64,000 nucleotides of DNA, taken from the NCBI RefSeq assembly GCF_000015825.1, contig NC_009051.1, forward strand, positions 496,001 through 560,000, given 5' to 3'. This stretch comes from Methanoculleus marisnigri JR1 (GTDB taxonomy: Archaea > Halobacteriota > Methanomicrobia > Methanomicrobiales > Methanoculleaceae). Position numbers and translations under genes: made by a program. This document shows, piece after piece, positions 16,458 through 24,657 of this stretch (positions are counted from its first letter, which is position 1; the number at the start of each line of letters is the position of its first letter). Under the pieces are notes generated by a model. The model did not search any database and was not told the origin of the DNA. It saw nothing but the letters and a program-made list of their open reading frames with translations.

Positions 16458-17230
16458 ACGATTACCAGGCCCCCGGTGGATAGCGAGACGGCGAAGACCG
16501 CCGAGAGGTAGAGGAGACCCCCCGCGAGCGCGGGAGCCGATATCTGCCGGGTTTCGCCCGCGATGCCGAGCCTGCCGTCGTAGCAGCGTGCATCCATCGC
16601 AAGGACCAGGGCTTCGCCGCTCTCCCAGGTTCTGATGAAGAGCGCTCCGCCGAGCATCCCGAAGGATCGCACCGACTCCCGGAACCTCCCGTAACCGAGC
16701 CGCATCACCTGCGAGCGGTAGATCTGGCCTGCTTCCTCGATGAGGATGAAGATGAACCGGTAGGTGAGCATGGCAAGGTCGATGAGGACGGCGGGAACCC
16801 TGAGTTTCCGGAGGATATCGAAGATCTCGGTCATCGGCGTCGTGAGCGCGATGAAGTAGAGCGAGCACATCCCGCCGAAGACCCGCGCGAGGAGGAGAAG
16901 CGCGAGGTTCGCACCGCCGGCCGTGATTGCGAGGGGCAGATCGGGAACCTCGAGGAGCACCGCTCCGCCGCCGGTGATGAAAAGAACCACGACGATGCTC
17001 ATCGCTGCAAACGAGACCGGCACCAGGAGGAGCTTCGCGTAGAACCGTGCCGGAATCTTCGCGAGGGCGAGGACGGCGGTGCTCATCGAGGCCGCGACGA
17101 GCAGGGGCGCGAAGGGGGCGTGCGAAGAGACGCAGAGGAGGATGCTTGCAGTCCCGATGAAGAGTTTGAGGGCCGGACTCGTCTCCCGGAGGTTGTTCGT
17201 CTGGGCAAAGTCTTCGAGCACCTCGTACAT
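16454..17230 (-). CDS. cbiQ: Cobalt ECF transporter transmembrane subunit
   Basis: T-component that couples CbiO to the CbiM substrate-binding subunit. 258 residues with about six membrane segments; the cytoplasmic coupling helices carry the family's arginine motifs (LTYRFIFILIEEA, SQVMRLGYG, AMDARCYDGR with the A-R-C/G signature). Gene order cbiM-cbiN-cbiQ-cbiO on the minus strand; 32 bases separate it from cbiN. Confidence 0.92.
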   Translation of the reverse strand: MYEVLEDFAQTNNLRETSPALKLFIGTASILLCVSSHAPFAPLLVAASMSTAVLALAKIPARFYAKLLLVPVSFAAMSIVVVLFITGGGAVLLEVPDLPLAITAGGANLALLLLARVFGGMCSLYFIALTTPMTEIFDILRKLRVPAVLIDLAMLTYRFIFILIEEAGQIYRSQVMRLGYGRFRESVRSFGMLGGALFIRTWESGEALVLAMDARCYDGRLGIAGETRQISAPALAGGLLYLSAVFAVSLSTGGLVIV

Positions 17231-17262
17231 TCCTTCACCTGTTTACGGGATTGCCGGAAAGA

Positions 17263-17562
17263 TCAGGCGGCCTTCCTGTTGCCCTGCCAGTAGCCGAAGA
17301 TGTAACCGATGATCACGGCGCCGATGGCGGCCTGCAGGGCAAAGAGGAGCGACTCGATCTCACCGCTCGGGGGCTCCCAGAAGGGCTCGATCCAGGGCTC
17401 GTAGCCGGAGTCTTCGATGAGTCCGGCGGCCTCGCCGTCGGCCCCGCCCCAGGCTTCCTCCCCGTCGCCGAGGGTTGCCTGTATCGCGGCGTCCTGAAAG
17501 AGGAAGACGGCGGCGAAGATGACGATGAGCGCGGCGACCGCAAGCTCCATGCCGTACTTCAT
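17263..17562 (-). CDS. cbiN: Cobalt transport protein CbiN
   Basis: 99 residues: N-terminal membrane helix, an acidic extracellular loop (GDGEEAWGGADGEAAGL, GYEPWIEPFWEPPSGEIE) and a second helix near the end. This two-helix layout and the conserved GYEPW-P-W--P-SGEIESLLF pattern identify CbiN, which helps load metal into CbiM. It starts four bases inside the cbiM end (overlapping frames), so the two are coupled. Confidence 0.9.
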   Translation of the reverse strand: MKYGMELAVAALIVIFAAVFLFQDAAIQATLGDGEEAWGGADGEAAGLIEDSGYEPWIEPFWEPPSGEIESLLFALQAAIGAVIIGYIFGYWQGNRKAA

Positions 17563-18251
17563 GCCGCGGCCTCCCGGAGTTTCTGGACGGTGCTCTCGGA
17601 GAGGAGGTTTAAGCGCGTGAGGATCTCGGGCTTGAGCTGGACGATGTACTTGAAGACGAGCATGATGATCGCGCCCTCGATGATGGCGAGCGGCACCTGG
17701 GTGACGGCGAAGATCGCGGCGAAGGCCGTGAATGCGCCGAGGAATCCGACGGTTCCCGGGAAGGCGAGCGCGAGCTGGACCGAGGTGACGACGTAGGTGA
17801 CGAGGTCCGCGAGGGCTGCGGCGATGAAGACCGTCGCGTAGGTGTTTGCGCCCGCCCGGGTTCCGGCCTTATAGACGAGGTAGGCGACGGCGGGCCCCGC
17901 GATCCCCATCGAGAAGACGTTTGCCCCGAGGGTGGTGATCCCGCCGTGCGCGAGGAAGACCGCCTGGAAGACCAGGACAATCAGCCCGAGGACGGCGGCG
18001 ATGCAGGGGCCGAAGAGGATACCCCCGAGCCCCGTCCCCGTGGGATGGGAGCAACTCCCGTTGAACGAGGGGATCTTGAGCGAGGAGAGGACGAAGACGA
18101 AGGCGCCTGCGACCGCGAGGAGCGGCAGGGTTTCCCGCCTCTCCCGCACAAGTCTGTTCAGCTGGTACACTCCAATGGCCACGAAGGGCAGGGAGATGAG
18201 AATCCAGATCTCCCACCAGGGGCTTGGTAAGAATCCTTCCATGATGTGCAT
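17559..18251 (-). CDS. cbiM: Cobalt ECF transporter substrate-binding subunit
   Basis: Membrane protein (230 residues, about six to seven helices) that binds the metal ion. The N-terminus MHIMEGFLP supplies the Met1/His2 chelating end typical of CbiM/NikM; SFNGSCSHPTGTGLGG contains the second metal-binding His loop; FLAHGGITTLGANVFSMGIAGP is the other conserved block (in two parts). First gene of cbiMNQO. Nickel cannot be excluded from sequence, but cbiN (not nikN) and the divergent cbiA support cobalt. Confidence 0.93.
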   Translation of the reverse strand: MHIMEGFLPSPWWEIWILISLPFVAIGVYQLNRLVRERRETLPLLAVAGAFVFVLSSLKIPSFNGSCSHPTGTGLGGILFGPCIAAVLGLIVLVFQAVFLAHGGITTLGANVFSMGIAGPAVAYLVYKAGTRAGANTYATVFIAAALADLVTYVVTSVQLALAFPGTVGFLGAFTAFAAIFAVTQVPLAIIEGAIIMLVFKYIVQLKPEILTRLNLLSESTVQKLREAAA

Positions 18252-18297
18252 GATATCACCGGTGGCTGCCGCCGTAGAGACGAGCAGAACAAATATG

Positions 18298-18314
18298 GTT
18301 TACCTAAGGCAAAC
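18298..18314. promoter_or_regulatory. Inverted repeat between cbiM and cbiA, putative metal-regulator operator
   Basis: GTTTACCTAAGGCAAAC pairs imperfectly (one mismatch per arm) about TAA. It abuts the minus-strand TATA-like CATATTTG (18291-18298) of cbiM and lies upstream of CATATTTATC (about 18344-18353), the probable TATA of cbiA, so one site could control both transcripts. The TTAGG/CCTAA flavour recalls DtxR-family operators; no regulator gene is adjacent. I saw no cobalamin riboswitch. Confidence 0.5.
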
Positions 18315-18383
18315 TAATCTGATGTACCCTGGTTATCTCCGGTCATATTTATCTTCTGCGGTATTCAACACTACAGGAACGTT

Positions 18384-19715
18384 ATGCGCCATATTCCAGT
18401 GATTGTCGTCGCGGGAACCCACAGCGGCTGCGGCAAGACCACGCTTGCAAGCGGCCTGATGGCGGCGCTCGCCGCCCGGGGACTTGCCGTCCAGCCCTTC
18501 AAGGTGGGTCCGGACTTCATCGATCCCACGCACCATTCAGCCATCTGCGGCCGGACGTCGCGCAACCTCGACCCGTTCATGATGGGGGAGGCAGGGGTGC
18601 GGGAGACGTTCGTCCGGGCCACTGCCGGGGCCGACATCGCCGTCGTCGAGGGTGCGATGGGGCTCTTCGACGGGCTCGAAGGAACCGATACCGCGAGCAC
18701 GGCGCATGTCGCGAAGATCCTCGACGCCCCGGTCCTCCTCGTGGTGGACGCGGGGGGCGCGTCGCGGAGCGTCCATGCCATGATCCGGGGCTACGCGGGG
18801 TTCGACCCGGCCGTCCGGGTCGCCGGAACCATCCTCAACCGGATCGGGAGCCCCCGCCACCTTGCCATGATCGAGGAGACGAAAAGCCTCCCGGTCTACG
18901 GAGGGATCCCGCGGCGAACGGACCTTGCGGTCGAGAGCCGGCACCTCGGGCTCGCGATGGCGGCTGAGACGGGGATGATGGCGCGGTTCGGCGCGGTGGT
19001 GGAGGAGACGTGCGATCTCTCCGGCATCATCGACCTCGCCCGGTCGGCCCCGCCCCTCCCGGCGCCGGCGGGGATCCCCGGCCTGCCGGAGGCGGAAGTC
19101 CGGATCGGCGTCGCCCGTGATGCGGCGTTCTGTTTTTACTACGCGGACAACCTCGATCGGCTCGTGCGGGCCGGGGCGGAACCGGTCTTCTTCTCGCCGA
19201 TGACCGACCGGCTCCCGGATGCGGATGCCCTCTACCTCGGGGGCGGCTACCCGGAGCTCCACGCGGAGGCGCTCTCCTCGTCCCGGTGCCGGGAAGACGT
19301 CCGCAGCGCGGTCGACGACGGCATGCCCGTCTATGCCGAGTGCGGCGGGCTCGTCTACCTTACCGAGCGGCTCACGACCGGTGAGGGCGATCACCCGATG
19401 GCCGGCGTCCTCCCGGCGGCGACGGAGATGACGGGCCGCATCCAGGCCCTCGGGTACGTCGAGGCCCGGGTTGCCGGGGCCGCCCCGGTCCTTGCCCCTG
19501 GCTCGGCCTTCCGGGGCCACGAGTTCCACTATTCACGTCTCGATTGCGCCCGTGACGCCCGGTTCGCCCTGGAACTCCTCCGGGGCCGGGGGATCGACGG
19601 CGGCCGGGACGGGCTTATCGCGCAGAACGCGGTCGGGCAGTACACCCATGCTTACTTCCCGGAGGGTTTCGCCGAAAGACTGGTCGAGGCGGCCGGAGCG
19701 TACCGGCGGACGTAA
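18384..19715 (+). CDS. cbiA: Cobyrinate a,c-diamide synthase
   Basis: ATP- and glutamine-dependent amidation of corrin side chains a and c. 443 residues: N-terminal dethiobiotin synthetase-like ATPase (P-loop AGTHSGCGKTTLA at about 10-22; VVEGAMGLFDG; VLLVVDAGG) and a C-terminal class-I glutamine amidotransferase domain (ALYLGGGYPELH; nucleophile in YAECGGLVYL at about 320; RGHEFHYSR; YTHAYFP). Methanogens also use the homologue CfbB for Ni-sirohydrochlorin in F430 synthesis; adjacency to cobalt uptake favours CbiA, but CfbB is not excluded. Start ATG lies about 33 bases after a TATA-like element. Confidence 0.9.
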   Translation: MRHIPVIVVAGTHSGCGKTTLASGLMAALAARGLAVQPFKVGPDFIDPTHHSAICGRTSRNLDPFMMGEAGVRETFVRATAGADIAVVEGAMGLFDGLEGTDTASTAHVAKILDAPVLLVVDAGGASRSVHAMIRGYAGFDPAVRVAGTILNRIGSPRHLAMIEETKSLPVYGGIPRRTDLAVESRHLGLAMAAETGMMARFGAVVEETCDLSGIIDLARSAPPLPAPAGIPGLPEAEVRIGVARDAAFCFYYADNLDRLVRAGAEPVFFSPMTDRLPDADALYLGGGYPELHAEALSSSRCREDVRSAVDDGMPVYAECGGLVYLTERLTTGEGDHPMAGVLPAATEMTGRIQALGYVEARVAGAAPVLAPGSAFRGHEFHYSRLDCARDARFALELLRGRGIDGGRDGLIAQNAVGQYTHAYFPEGFAERLVEAAGAYRRT

Positions 19716-19761
19716 GGGGACATCGCGGCTCCCCTACGACCGCCGGCGCAAAAAAAAGGTG

Positions 19762-20367
19762 TCAGGCGGTGACGATGATCGTCCCGGTAATCCCGGTCGT
19801 CTGCGACTGGTAGGTGTAGTTGTCTGCGCCGTTGAAGGTGTAACTATAGGAGTCGCCCGGAGCAAGCAGCCCGGAGTTGAAGAATCCGGTTGCCCCGGTC
19901 GCCGATACGGTCTGGTTTGTGGAAGCGTCGTTGGTCCATCCCACCGTGGTGCCGACAGGTACGGTGAGCGTGTCCGGCACGTACCCGCTTTCGGTGATGG
20001 AGACGGTCTCGTCAGCGACGAGGGCCGCCGGCGTTCCCGGCGGGGTTTCGGTCACTCCCGCGGCAACGGTCGTTGTGGTTGCCGCCGGTGTTTCTGTTTC
20101 CATCGGGGTCTCCGTCTCCATTGTCATCGTGGTTGCGGTTGCCGCCGGCGTTTCTGTCTCCATCGGTGTCTCGGTCTCCATCGGGGTCTCCGTCTCCATT
20201 GGGGTCTCTGTCATTGCCGGCGTCTCCTCTTCTGTCTCCATCGGGGTCTCGGTGAGTCCCGGTGTCGTACCGGGTGTCACCGTCTCGTTGCCCGCTGGCT
20301 GCACACACCCTGCAATCATGATGCTCGCAATCACCATGAGAGCAAGGATACCAAACATCCTCTTCAT
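19762..20367 (-). CDS. Cupredoxin-fold lipoprotein with Met-Glu-Thr-Pro linker, copper ligands absent
   Basis: 201 residues. Signal peptide with lipobox MIAGC (Cys21), a long flexible linker of PMETET-like repeats rich in Thr/Glu/Pro, then a plastocyanin-like domain of about 90 residues (SGYVPDTLTVPVGTTVGWTND, SGLLAPGDSYSYTFN). In active type-1 copper proteins a His follows the WTN-D strand and a Cys/His/Met set ends the fold; here the positions read NQTVSA and YTYQSQTTG, so the ligands are missing. Membrane-anchored on the outside. Probable TATA AGTTTATC at about 20394-20401 on the minus strand. Confidence 0.8.
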   Translation of the reverse strand: MKRMFGILALMVIASIMIAGCVQPAGNETVTPGTTPGLTETPMETEEETPAMTETPMETETPMETETPMETETPAATATTMTMETETPMETETPAATTTTVAAGVTETPPGTPAALVADETVSITESGYVPDTLTVPVGTTVGWTNDASTNQTVSATGATGFFNSGLLAPGDSYSYTFNGADNYTYQSQTTGITGTIIVTA

Positions 20368-20749
20368 GCGGTGGACGATGCTTCTTGGCGTAGATAAACT
20401 TTACCCTCCGCTGAAAAACCAAAATCCACGGTTTAAATCCGTCGCAGCAGCACCATGCCCGGCCGCCCCGGCATCTGAATTGTCCCATCGAACCCCTTGG
20501 GCGCCGGGTCCTTAACATATCCCCTGAGACGAAACAAACGGCATTGTACCGTGATTTCAGTACGCCGCCGGGACGTCCGATCCCGTCCGGCCGGCACCGG
20601 AGCGGGATGGAGTTCACGTCTCTGGCCGCCTCAGGGGTTCGGGGAGAGAGGGGTCCGCACCGGCGGGACGTCGCACCGCATGCTCATCGGGGTTCGATCC
20701 TCCCGCCCGGCTATAAGATATTTATAGCCGGGCACGGATAGGGGGCTCT
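20368..20749. other. Divergent promoter region, no gene seen
   Basis: 382 bases between the cupredoxin-like gene and the aldo/keto reductase. Short frames here have no family signatures. The right end carries the inverted repeat at 20705-20733. Confidence 0.7.
20705..20733. promoter_or_regulatory. Perfect inverted repeat enclosing the aldo/keto reductase TATA box
   Basis: GCCCGGCTATAA and TTATAGCCGGGC pair without mismatch over 12 bases around GATAT. The TATA-like core ATATTTATAG lies about 25 bases upstream of ATG 20750, so the gene is probably leaderless and a dimeric regulator bound here would block TBP. Confidence 0.7.
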
Positions 20750-21598
20750 ATGGAGGCACCGGGCAGGCGCAGGTTCGGGAAGACCGGGCGGGAGGTCACC
20801 GCCGTGGGGCTCGGGGGAGAAGGAGTCCTCAGGACCTACGGACGGCACGCGGAAGCGAAGGCCGTCATCATGGAGGCACTCGATCAGGGGATCGCCTACT
20901 TCGACTCGGCGAAGGCCTACGCGGGGAGCGAGGGCTATTACGGCGAGGTCTGGAGGAACCGCCCCGATCTCCGGGCATCGGTGTTCCAGGCGAGCAAGTC
21001 GGCCCGCCGGGCAAACGCGGATGCCGAGATGGACCTTCAAGAGACTCTCCAGAGGATGGGTGTCGAGACCCTCGACCTCTGGCAGATCCACGACGTCCGG
21101 TCTTTCCCCGATATCCGGGAGATTGAAGGGCCGTCCGGTGCGCTCGAGGCGTTCGTCGAGGCGCGGGAGTCCGGCGTCGTCCGGCATATCGGGGTGACGG
21201 GGCACCACGACCCGGACGTCCTCGCACACGCGGTCGAGAACTGGCCGGTCGACGCCGTGATGATGCCCGTAAACCCCGTTGAGGAGGCGATCGGGGGGTT
21301 CCTGGACAGGGTGCTTACGGCCGCGAGGGAGCAGGGGGTCGCGGTCATCGGGATGAAGGTGCTCGGTGGGTCGAACTACCTCGTCCCCGATGCCGGGGTG
21401 ACGCCTGAAGTCCTCGTCCGGTACGCCCTTGCCCGGGAGGTCTCCGTCGCGATCGTCGGCTGCTCGACGCCCGCGGAGGTGCGGGCGCTTGCAGCCGCCG
21501 GCCGGAGCGGTCCTTTGCCCGACGACGAAGCGGCGGCGCTCGTCGAAGCGTTCCGACCCCATGCCCGCGAGCTCGCCTACTACCGCGGATTCCGGTGA
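20750..21598 (+). CDS. Aldo/keto reductase
   Basis: NAD(P)H-dependent carbonyl reductase, cytosolic TIM barrel. 282 residues. The catalytic tetrad is visible: Asp in YFDSAKAY (about 52), Tyr in the same block, Lys in QASKSARR (about 83) and His in WQIHDVRS (about 113); NPVE and GMKVLGG follow. It is closest to the short AKR type often seen in archaea; physiological substrate unknown. Strong promoter-overlapping palindrome upstream suggests tight regulation. Confidence 0.88.
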   Translation: MEAPGRRRFGKTGREVTAVGLGGEGVLRTYGRHAEAKAVIMEALDQGIAYFDSAKAYAGSEGYYGEVWRNRPDLRASVFQASKSARRANADAEMDLQETLQRMGVETLDLWQIHDVRSFPDIREIEGPSGALEAFVEARESGVVRHIGVTGHHDPDVLAHAVENWPVDAVMMPVNPVEEAIGGFLDRVLTAAREQGVAVIGMKVLGGSNYLVPDAGVTPEVLVRYALAREVSVAIVGCSTPAEVRALAAAGRSGPLPDDEAAALVEAFRPHARELAYYRGFR

Positions 21599-21691
21599 AG
21601 CGGTCCCGGCAAAATCTTCTTCTGCAACCGATATAACCCGGCGCCGCCAACCTACGAAGGAGAGCAGTTCTCTACACGGAGATGAATCAGC

Positions 21692-22903
21692 ATGACGACC
21701 GAAAAACCGCATCGGCTCCGCACCCTCCGGAACCGTATCGCCGCATCGCCGGACGCGATTCTCGTGCTGGTCGTGCTCGTCATCTTCATGGACATGATGA
21801 TCTACGGTCTCCTCATCCCGGTCTTCCCCCAGTATGCCCCCCGGCTCGGTGTGGGGGAATCGGTCATCGGGATCATCTTCGGGATCTACGCCGGAATGCT
21901 CCTCCTCTTCTCCATCCCGATGGGCCTCCTCTCCGACCGGGTGGGCCGCCGCCCTCTCATTGTCGCCGGAATGCTCCTCCTCGCGCTCGCGACGGCGCTC
22001 TTCGGCTTCTCGACCACGATCACCCACCTGGTTGCCGCCCGGACGGTTCAGGGGGTGTCGGCCGCGGCCACCTGGTCGGCGGGGCTTGCGCTCCTCGCCG
22101 ATACCTGCGACCCCGCCCGGCTCGGGGAGAAGATGGGGGTCGCGCTCTCGGCGGTCGGGGTAGGGACGATCCTCGGGCCGGTGGCCGGGGGGCTGCTCTT
22201 TGAGTATGCGGGCTACACCGCCACCTTCCTCATCCCGGCGGCGCTGGCGGCCTCCGTCGGCCTCGCGGTCCTCGCCGTGCCTGTGCGCACCTGCAGGCGG
22301 GAGAGCGGCCCGCACCGCTCCCCTATGCTGCCCCGGGGCTCTCTCCTCTCGCTCGCCGCCTGTGCGGTCGTGATCGTCGCGGTCTCCGGGACGTACGGCG
22401 TCTTCGACCCCTACCTTCCGGTCTACCTGCATGCGGTCTTCTCCGCGTCCCCGGCGACGATCGGGGTCGTCTTTGCGGTACTGGCGGTTGCGGCCATCCT
22501 CGCCCAGCCGGCTGCAGGAAGGATCTTCGACCGGTACGGCGGCAGCCGCTACCTCATCGGCGGCGGCCTTCTCCTCGCGGGGGGTGCGACTGTCGCCGCC
22601 ATGCAGGCGGGCTCTCTCCCGCTCACCGCCGCCGCCGTCTTCGTGCTGGGGGTCGCGCTGAGCTGCGCCCTGGTGCCGACGATGCCGCTCCTCGCCGATA
22701 TCTACCGCGACCACGGATCGCAGGGTGCCGCTTACGGCATGTACAACACCTTCTTTGCCATAGGGCTCTCGGCAGGGCCGTTTGCAGGAGCCGTCCTCGC
22801 CGGCCGGTGGCCGCTGCCGGCGATCTTCCTCGGGCTGGCGGCGTTCCTCGGGGTTACGGGAATCCTGAGCGGGCTTGCCTTCGGGAGACTTACGCAACGG
22901 TGA
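21692..22903 (+). CDS. Major facilitator superfamily efflux transporter
   Basis: 403 residues, 12 predicted membrane segments. The loop between helices 2 and 3, MGLLSDRVGRRPLIVAG, is the MFS motif A; AARTVQGVSAAATWSAG carries the R-x-x-Q-G motif of helix 4; GTILGPVAGG matches antiporter motif C in helix 5, so a proton-coupled drug or metabolite exporter is likely. A repeat of motif A stands near 22520 (GRIFDRYGGSR). The CPBP protease gene starts 26 bases downstream. Confidence 0.9.
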   Translation: MTTEKPHRLRTLRNRIAASPDAILVLVVLVIFMDMMIYGLLIPVFPQYAPRLGVGESVIGIIFGIYAGMLLLFSIPMGLLSDRVGRRPLIVAGMLLLALATALFGFSTTITHLVAARTVQGVSAAATWSAGLALLADTCDPARLGEKMGVALSAVGVGTILGPVAGGLLFEYAGYTATFLIPAALAASVGLAVLAVPVRTCRRESGPHRSPMLPRGSLLSLAACAVVIVAVSGTYGVFDPYLPVYLHAVFSASPATIGVVFAVLAVAAILAQPAAGRIFDRYGGSRYLIGGGLLLAGGATVAAMQAGSLPLTAAAVFVLGVALSCALVPTMPLLADIYRDHGSQGAAYGMYNTFFAIGLSAGPFAGAVLAGRWPLPAIFLGLAAFLGVTGILSGLAFGRLTQR

Positions 22904-22928
22904 GTTACGTTCTTGATGCCGCCGGTCG

Positions 22929-24086
22929 ATGGATATTGCGATGTTACCAGAATTCTTCCGTCGGTACGCAGCCGAACTGCTGATCGCCTTCTTCGCCCTC
23001 ATCTTTCTGGTTGGGGCCTTTTGCGAGATCGGAGGGGAAGCAGGAGCGTTCCTCACCTCGGCGCTCGACGTGGCGCTCTTCGTCATCCTTGCCATGCTCG
23101 TTTATCTCGCAACCCGGCACCCTGCGTTCCGGTGGATCGCCGTCCTCTGGCTCCTGATCATGGTGGCCGGGCTTGCGGCCCTCGCGGTGGGGTTCGGGGC
23201 CATAGCGATCCTGCCGGCCGAGATGCTCGAGACCGAGGAGATCGATCCGGAGACGGTCGACCTTGCCATGGCCGTGGAGGTTGTGCTTCTCCTCCTCGGT
23301 GCCCTCGTCGCGGGATTTGCAAGCCTCGTCGGGCTTTCACGCCGGTTCAGGGGATGGCTCGCGGGGTATCTCCCGTTCGACCCGGACTCGCTCCTCCATA
23401 CGGTCGCGCTCGTGGTCATCCTCGCCATGATCCTCATCCCTCCCGTGCCGCTCCTTGTCGCGGGGGTTCCGCCCTTCCTCTCGGAGACGTTCCTCGATCT
23501 CCTGCTTGAGTCCGGGGATCTGCTCGCGAACACCGTCACGCTGAATGCCTATACCCTCTTCTGGACGCTCATCGGCTCGTTCTTTATCGCCGGGGCATGC
23601 GTCCGCCGGACGCCCCGCGAGACCCTGGAGCGGCTCGGCCTCGTCCGCCCGACGGGGAAAGAGATCGCTTTTGCCGTCGGTGCGGGTCTCGTGCTCGTTG
23701 CCGCCTTCCACTTCATCGACATGGCGCTCGCCATGCTCGTGGGCTGGCTCGGTCTTCCCGTCACCGACATGGAGGCCGTCAACCTGCTCTTTGCCGGAAC
23801 GCTCACGCTCCCCGGGGTCATCATGGCGTCCGTCGCGGCGGGGTTCGGCGAGGAGGTGAGCATCCGCGGCCTGCTCCAGCCCCGGTTCGGCATCCTCCTC
23901 CCGGCGCTCCTCTTCGCATCGCTCCATGCGTTCCAGTACAGCTGGGACGGCCTTATCTCGGTTTTTATTGCAGGGATCGCGTTCGCCTATATCCGCAGGT
24001 ACTCGAACACGACGACGTCGGCGATCACGCACACTGTCTACGACCTGGTGCTCTTCTCGATGATGCTGGTCGGGATGTCGATCTGA
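22929..24086 (+). CDS. CPBP-family intramembrane metalloprotease
   Basis: 385 residues with about nine hydrophobic segments. The last third is the CPBP (Abi) domain: FGEEVSIRGLLQPR (E-E-x3-R), LLFASLHAFQY (F-x3-H) and ITHTVYDL (H-x3-D-like), the three motifs that form the intramembrane active site. The N-terminal half is a set of extra membrane helices. Possible starts at 22929 and 22941. Function in methanogens unknown; likely co-transcribed with the MFS gene. Confidence 0.88.
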   Translation: MDIAMLPEFFRRYAAELLIAFFALIFLVGAFCEIGGEAGAFLTSALDVALFVILAMLVYLATRHPAFRWIAVLWLLIMVAGLAALAVGFGAIAILPAEMLETEEIDPETVDLAMAVEVVLLLLGALVAGFASLVGLSRRFRGWLAGYLPFDPDSLLHTVALVVILAMILIPPVPLLVAGVPPFLSETFLDLLLESGDLLANTVTLNAYTLFWTLIGSFFIAGACVRRTPRETLERLGLVRPTGKEIAFAVGAGLVLVAAFHFIDMALAMLVGWLGLPVTDMEAVNLLFAGTLTLPGVIMASVAAGFGEEVSIRGLLQPRFGILLPALLFASLHAFQYSWDGLISVFIAGIAFAYIRRYSNTTTSAITHTVYDLVLFSMMLVGMSI

Positions 24087-24147
24087 GGGGCGAAACCCCT
24101 TTTTTTCCGAAAAAAGTCAGTGCTTCCGGTATAGCCGCCCGTGAGTT

Positions 24148-24386
24148 TTACTGTGTATCCCATACCGCCTGCAACTCGGTGCGCGCTTCTTCCAGGGTAT
24201 ACAGGCGGCCTGCCTTGATATCTTCGAGCGACTCCTCGATGCCCCGGATAGCCTCGGCGCTCAGGGGCTCTTCGTCCTCGGCGGTATTCATGAGCCGCCT
24301 GATAACATCGTCAAAGGTCTCGCGAGGGTACCGCTTCATCCCTGCCAGCCGCTCCTTCGTCTCCCGGGATACCCCTGTCGTCCCAT
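24148..24386 (-). pseudogene. VapB/RelB-like antitoxin (DUF7557 type) broken by a one-base frameshift
   Basis: The intact frame from ATG 24339 gives 63 residues (MKRYPRETFDDVIRRL, then an acidic helical tail). Upstream in the same frame, TTGVSRETKERLAG continues the family's N-terminal DNA-binding strand, but no start codon precedes it before a stop. ATG 24386 reads ATGGGACG; one more G (ATGGGGACG) would join it in frame with GTTGVSRETKERLAGMKRYPRET. So a G has been lost from a G-run, or the sequence has an error. No toxin gene follows. The truncated form would lack the DNA-binding strand. Confidence 0.7.
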
Positions 24387-24533
24387 ATCACGATCTATAG
24401 CGCTCTATTGAATATCGTCGTTGCGATCGTCCTTGATATCTCTGCTACAAGACCTGGTGTGAGACGAATCGTACAGGCAGGGTCGTTGGATACGCACTTT
24501 GCTATCGACAGAAACTACATGAAAAACAAGAAG

Positions 24534-24620
24534 CGCTGAGGGGGAGATTTGAACTCCCGAGGGGCTCAACGCCCCACGGGCTTTCCAGGCCCGCGCCCTA
24601 CCGGTCTAGACTACCTCAGC
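24534..24620 (-). tRNA. tRNA-Ser, anticodon GGA
   Basis: Acceptor GCTGAGG (24620-24614) pairs with CCTCAGC (24541-24535), discriminator G at 24534. Anticodon loop CTGGAAA between CGGGC and GCCCG gives GGA (Ser). A long variable arm (GGGGC...GCCCC) is typical of class II tRNA-Ser. T-arm loop TTCAAAT. CCA is not encoded. 87 nt, no intron seen. Confidence 0.95.
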
Positions 24621-24657
24621 AATGTGCATCATTAGTTGGCGGTGTATTTTATTAATA

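Noticed and set aside
18252-18383. Cobalamin riboswitch before cbiM
   Set aside because: No B12-box or matching helices; the region is only about 130 bases and holds TATA boxes and a short inverted repeat.
20711-23095. A 794-residue minus-strand open frame
   Set aside because: It lies opposite the well-supported aldo/keto reductase and MFS genes, is rich in Arg/Pro/Gly/Asp and has no domain; it is an effect of high GC.
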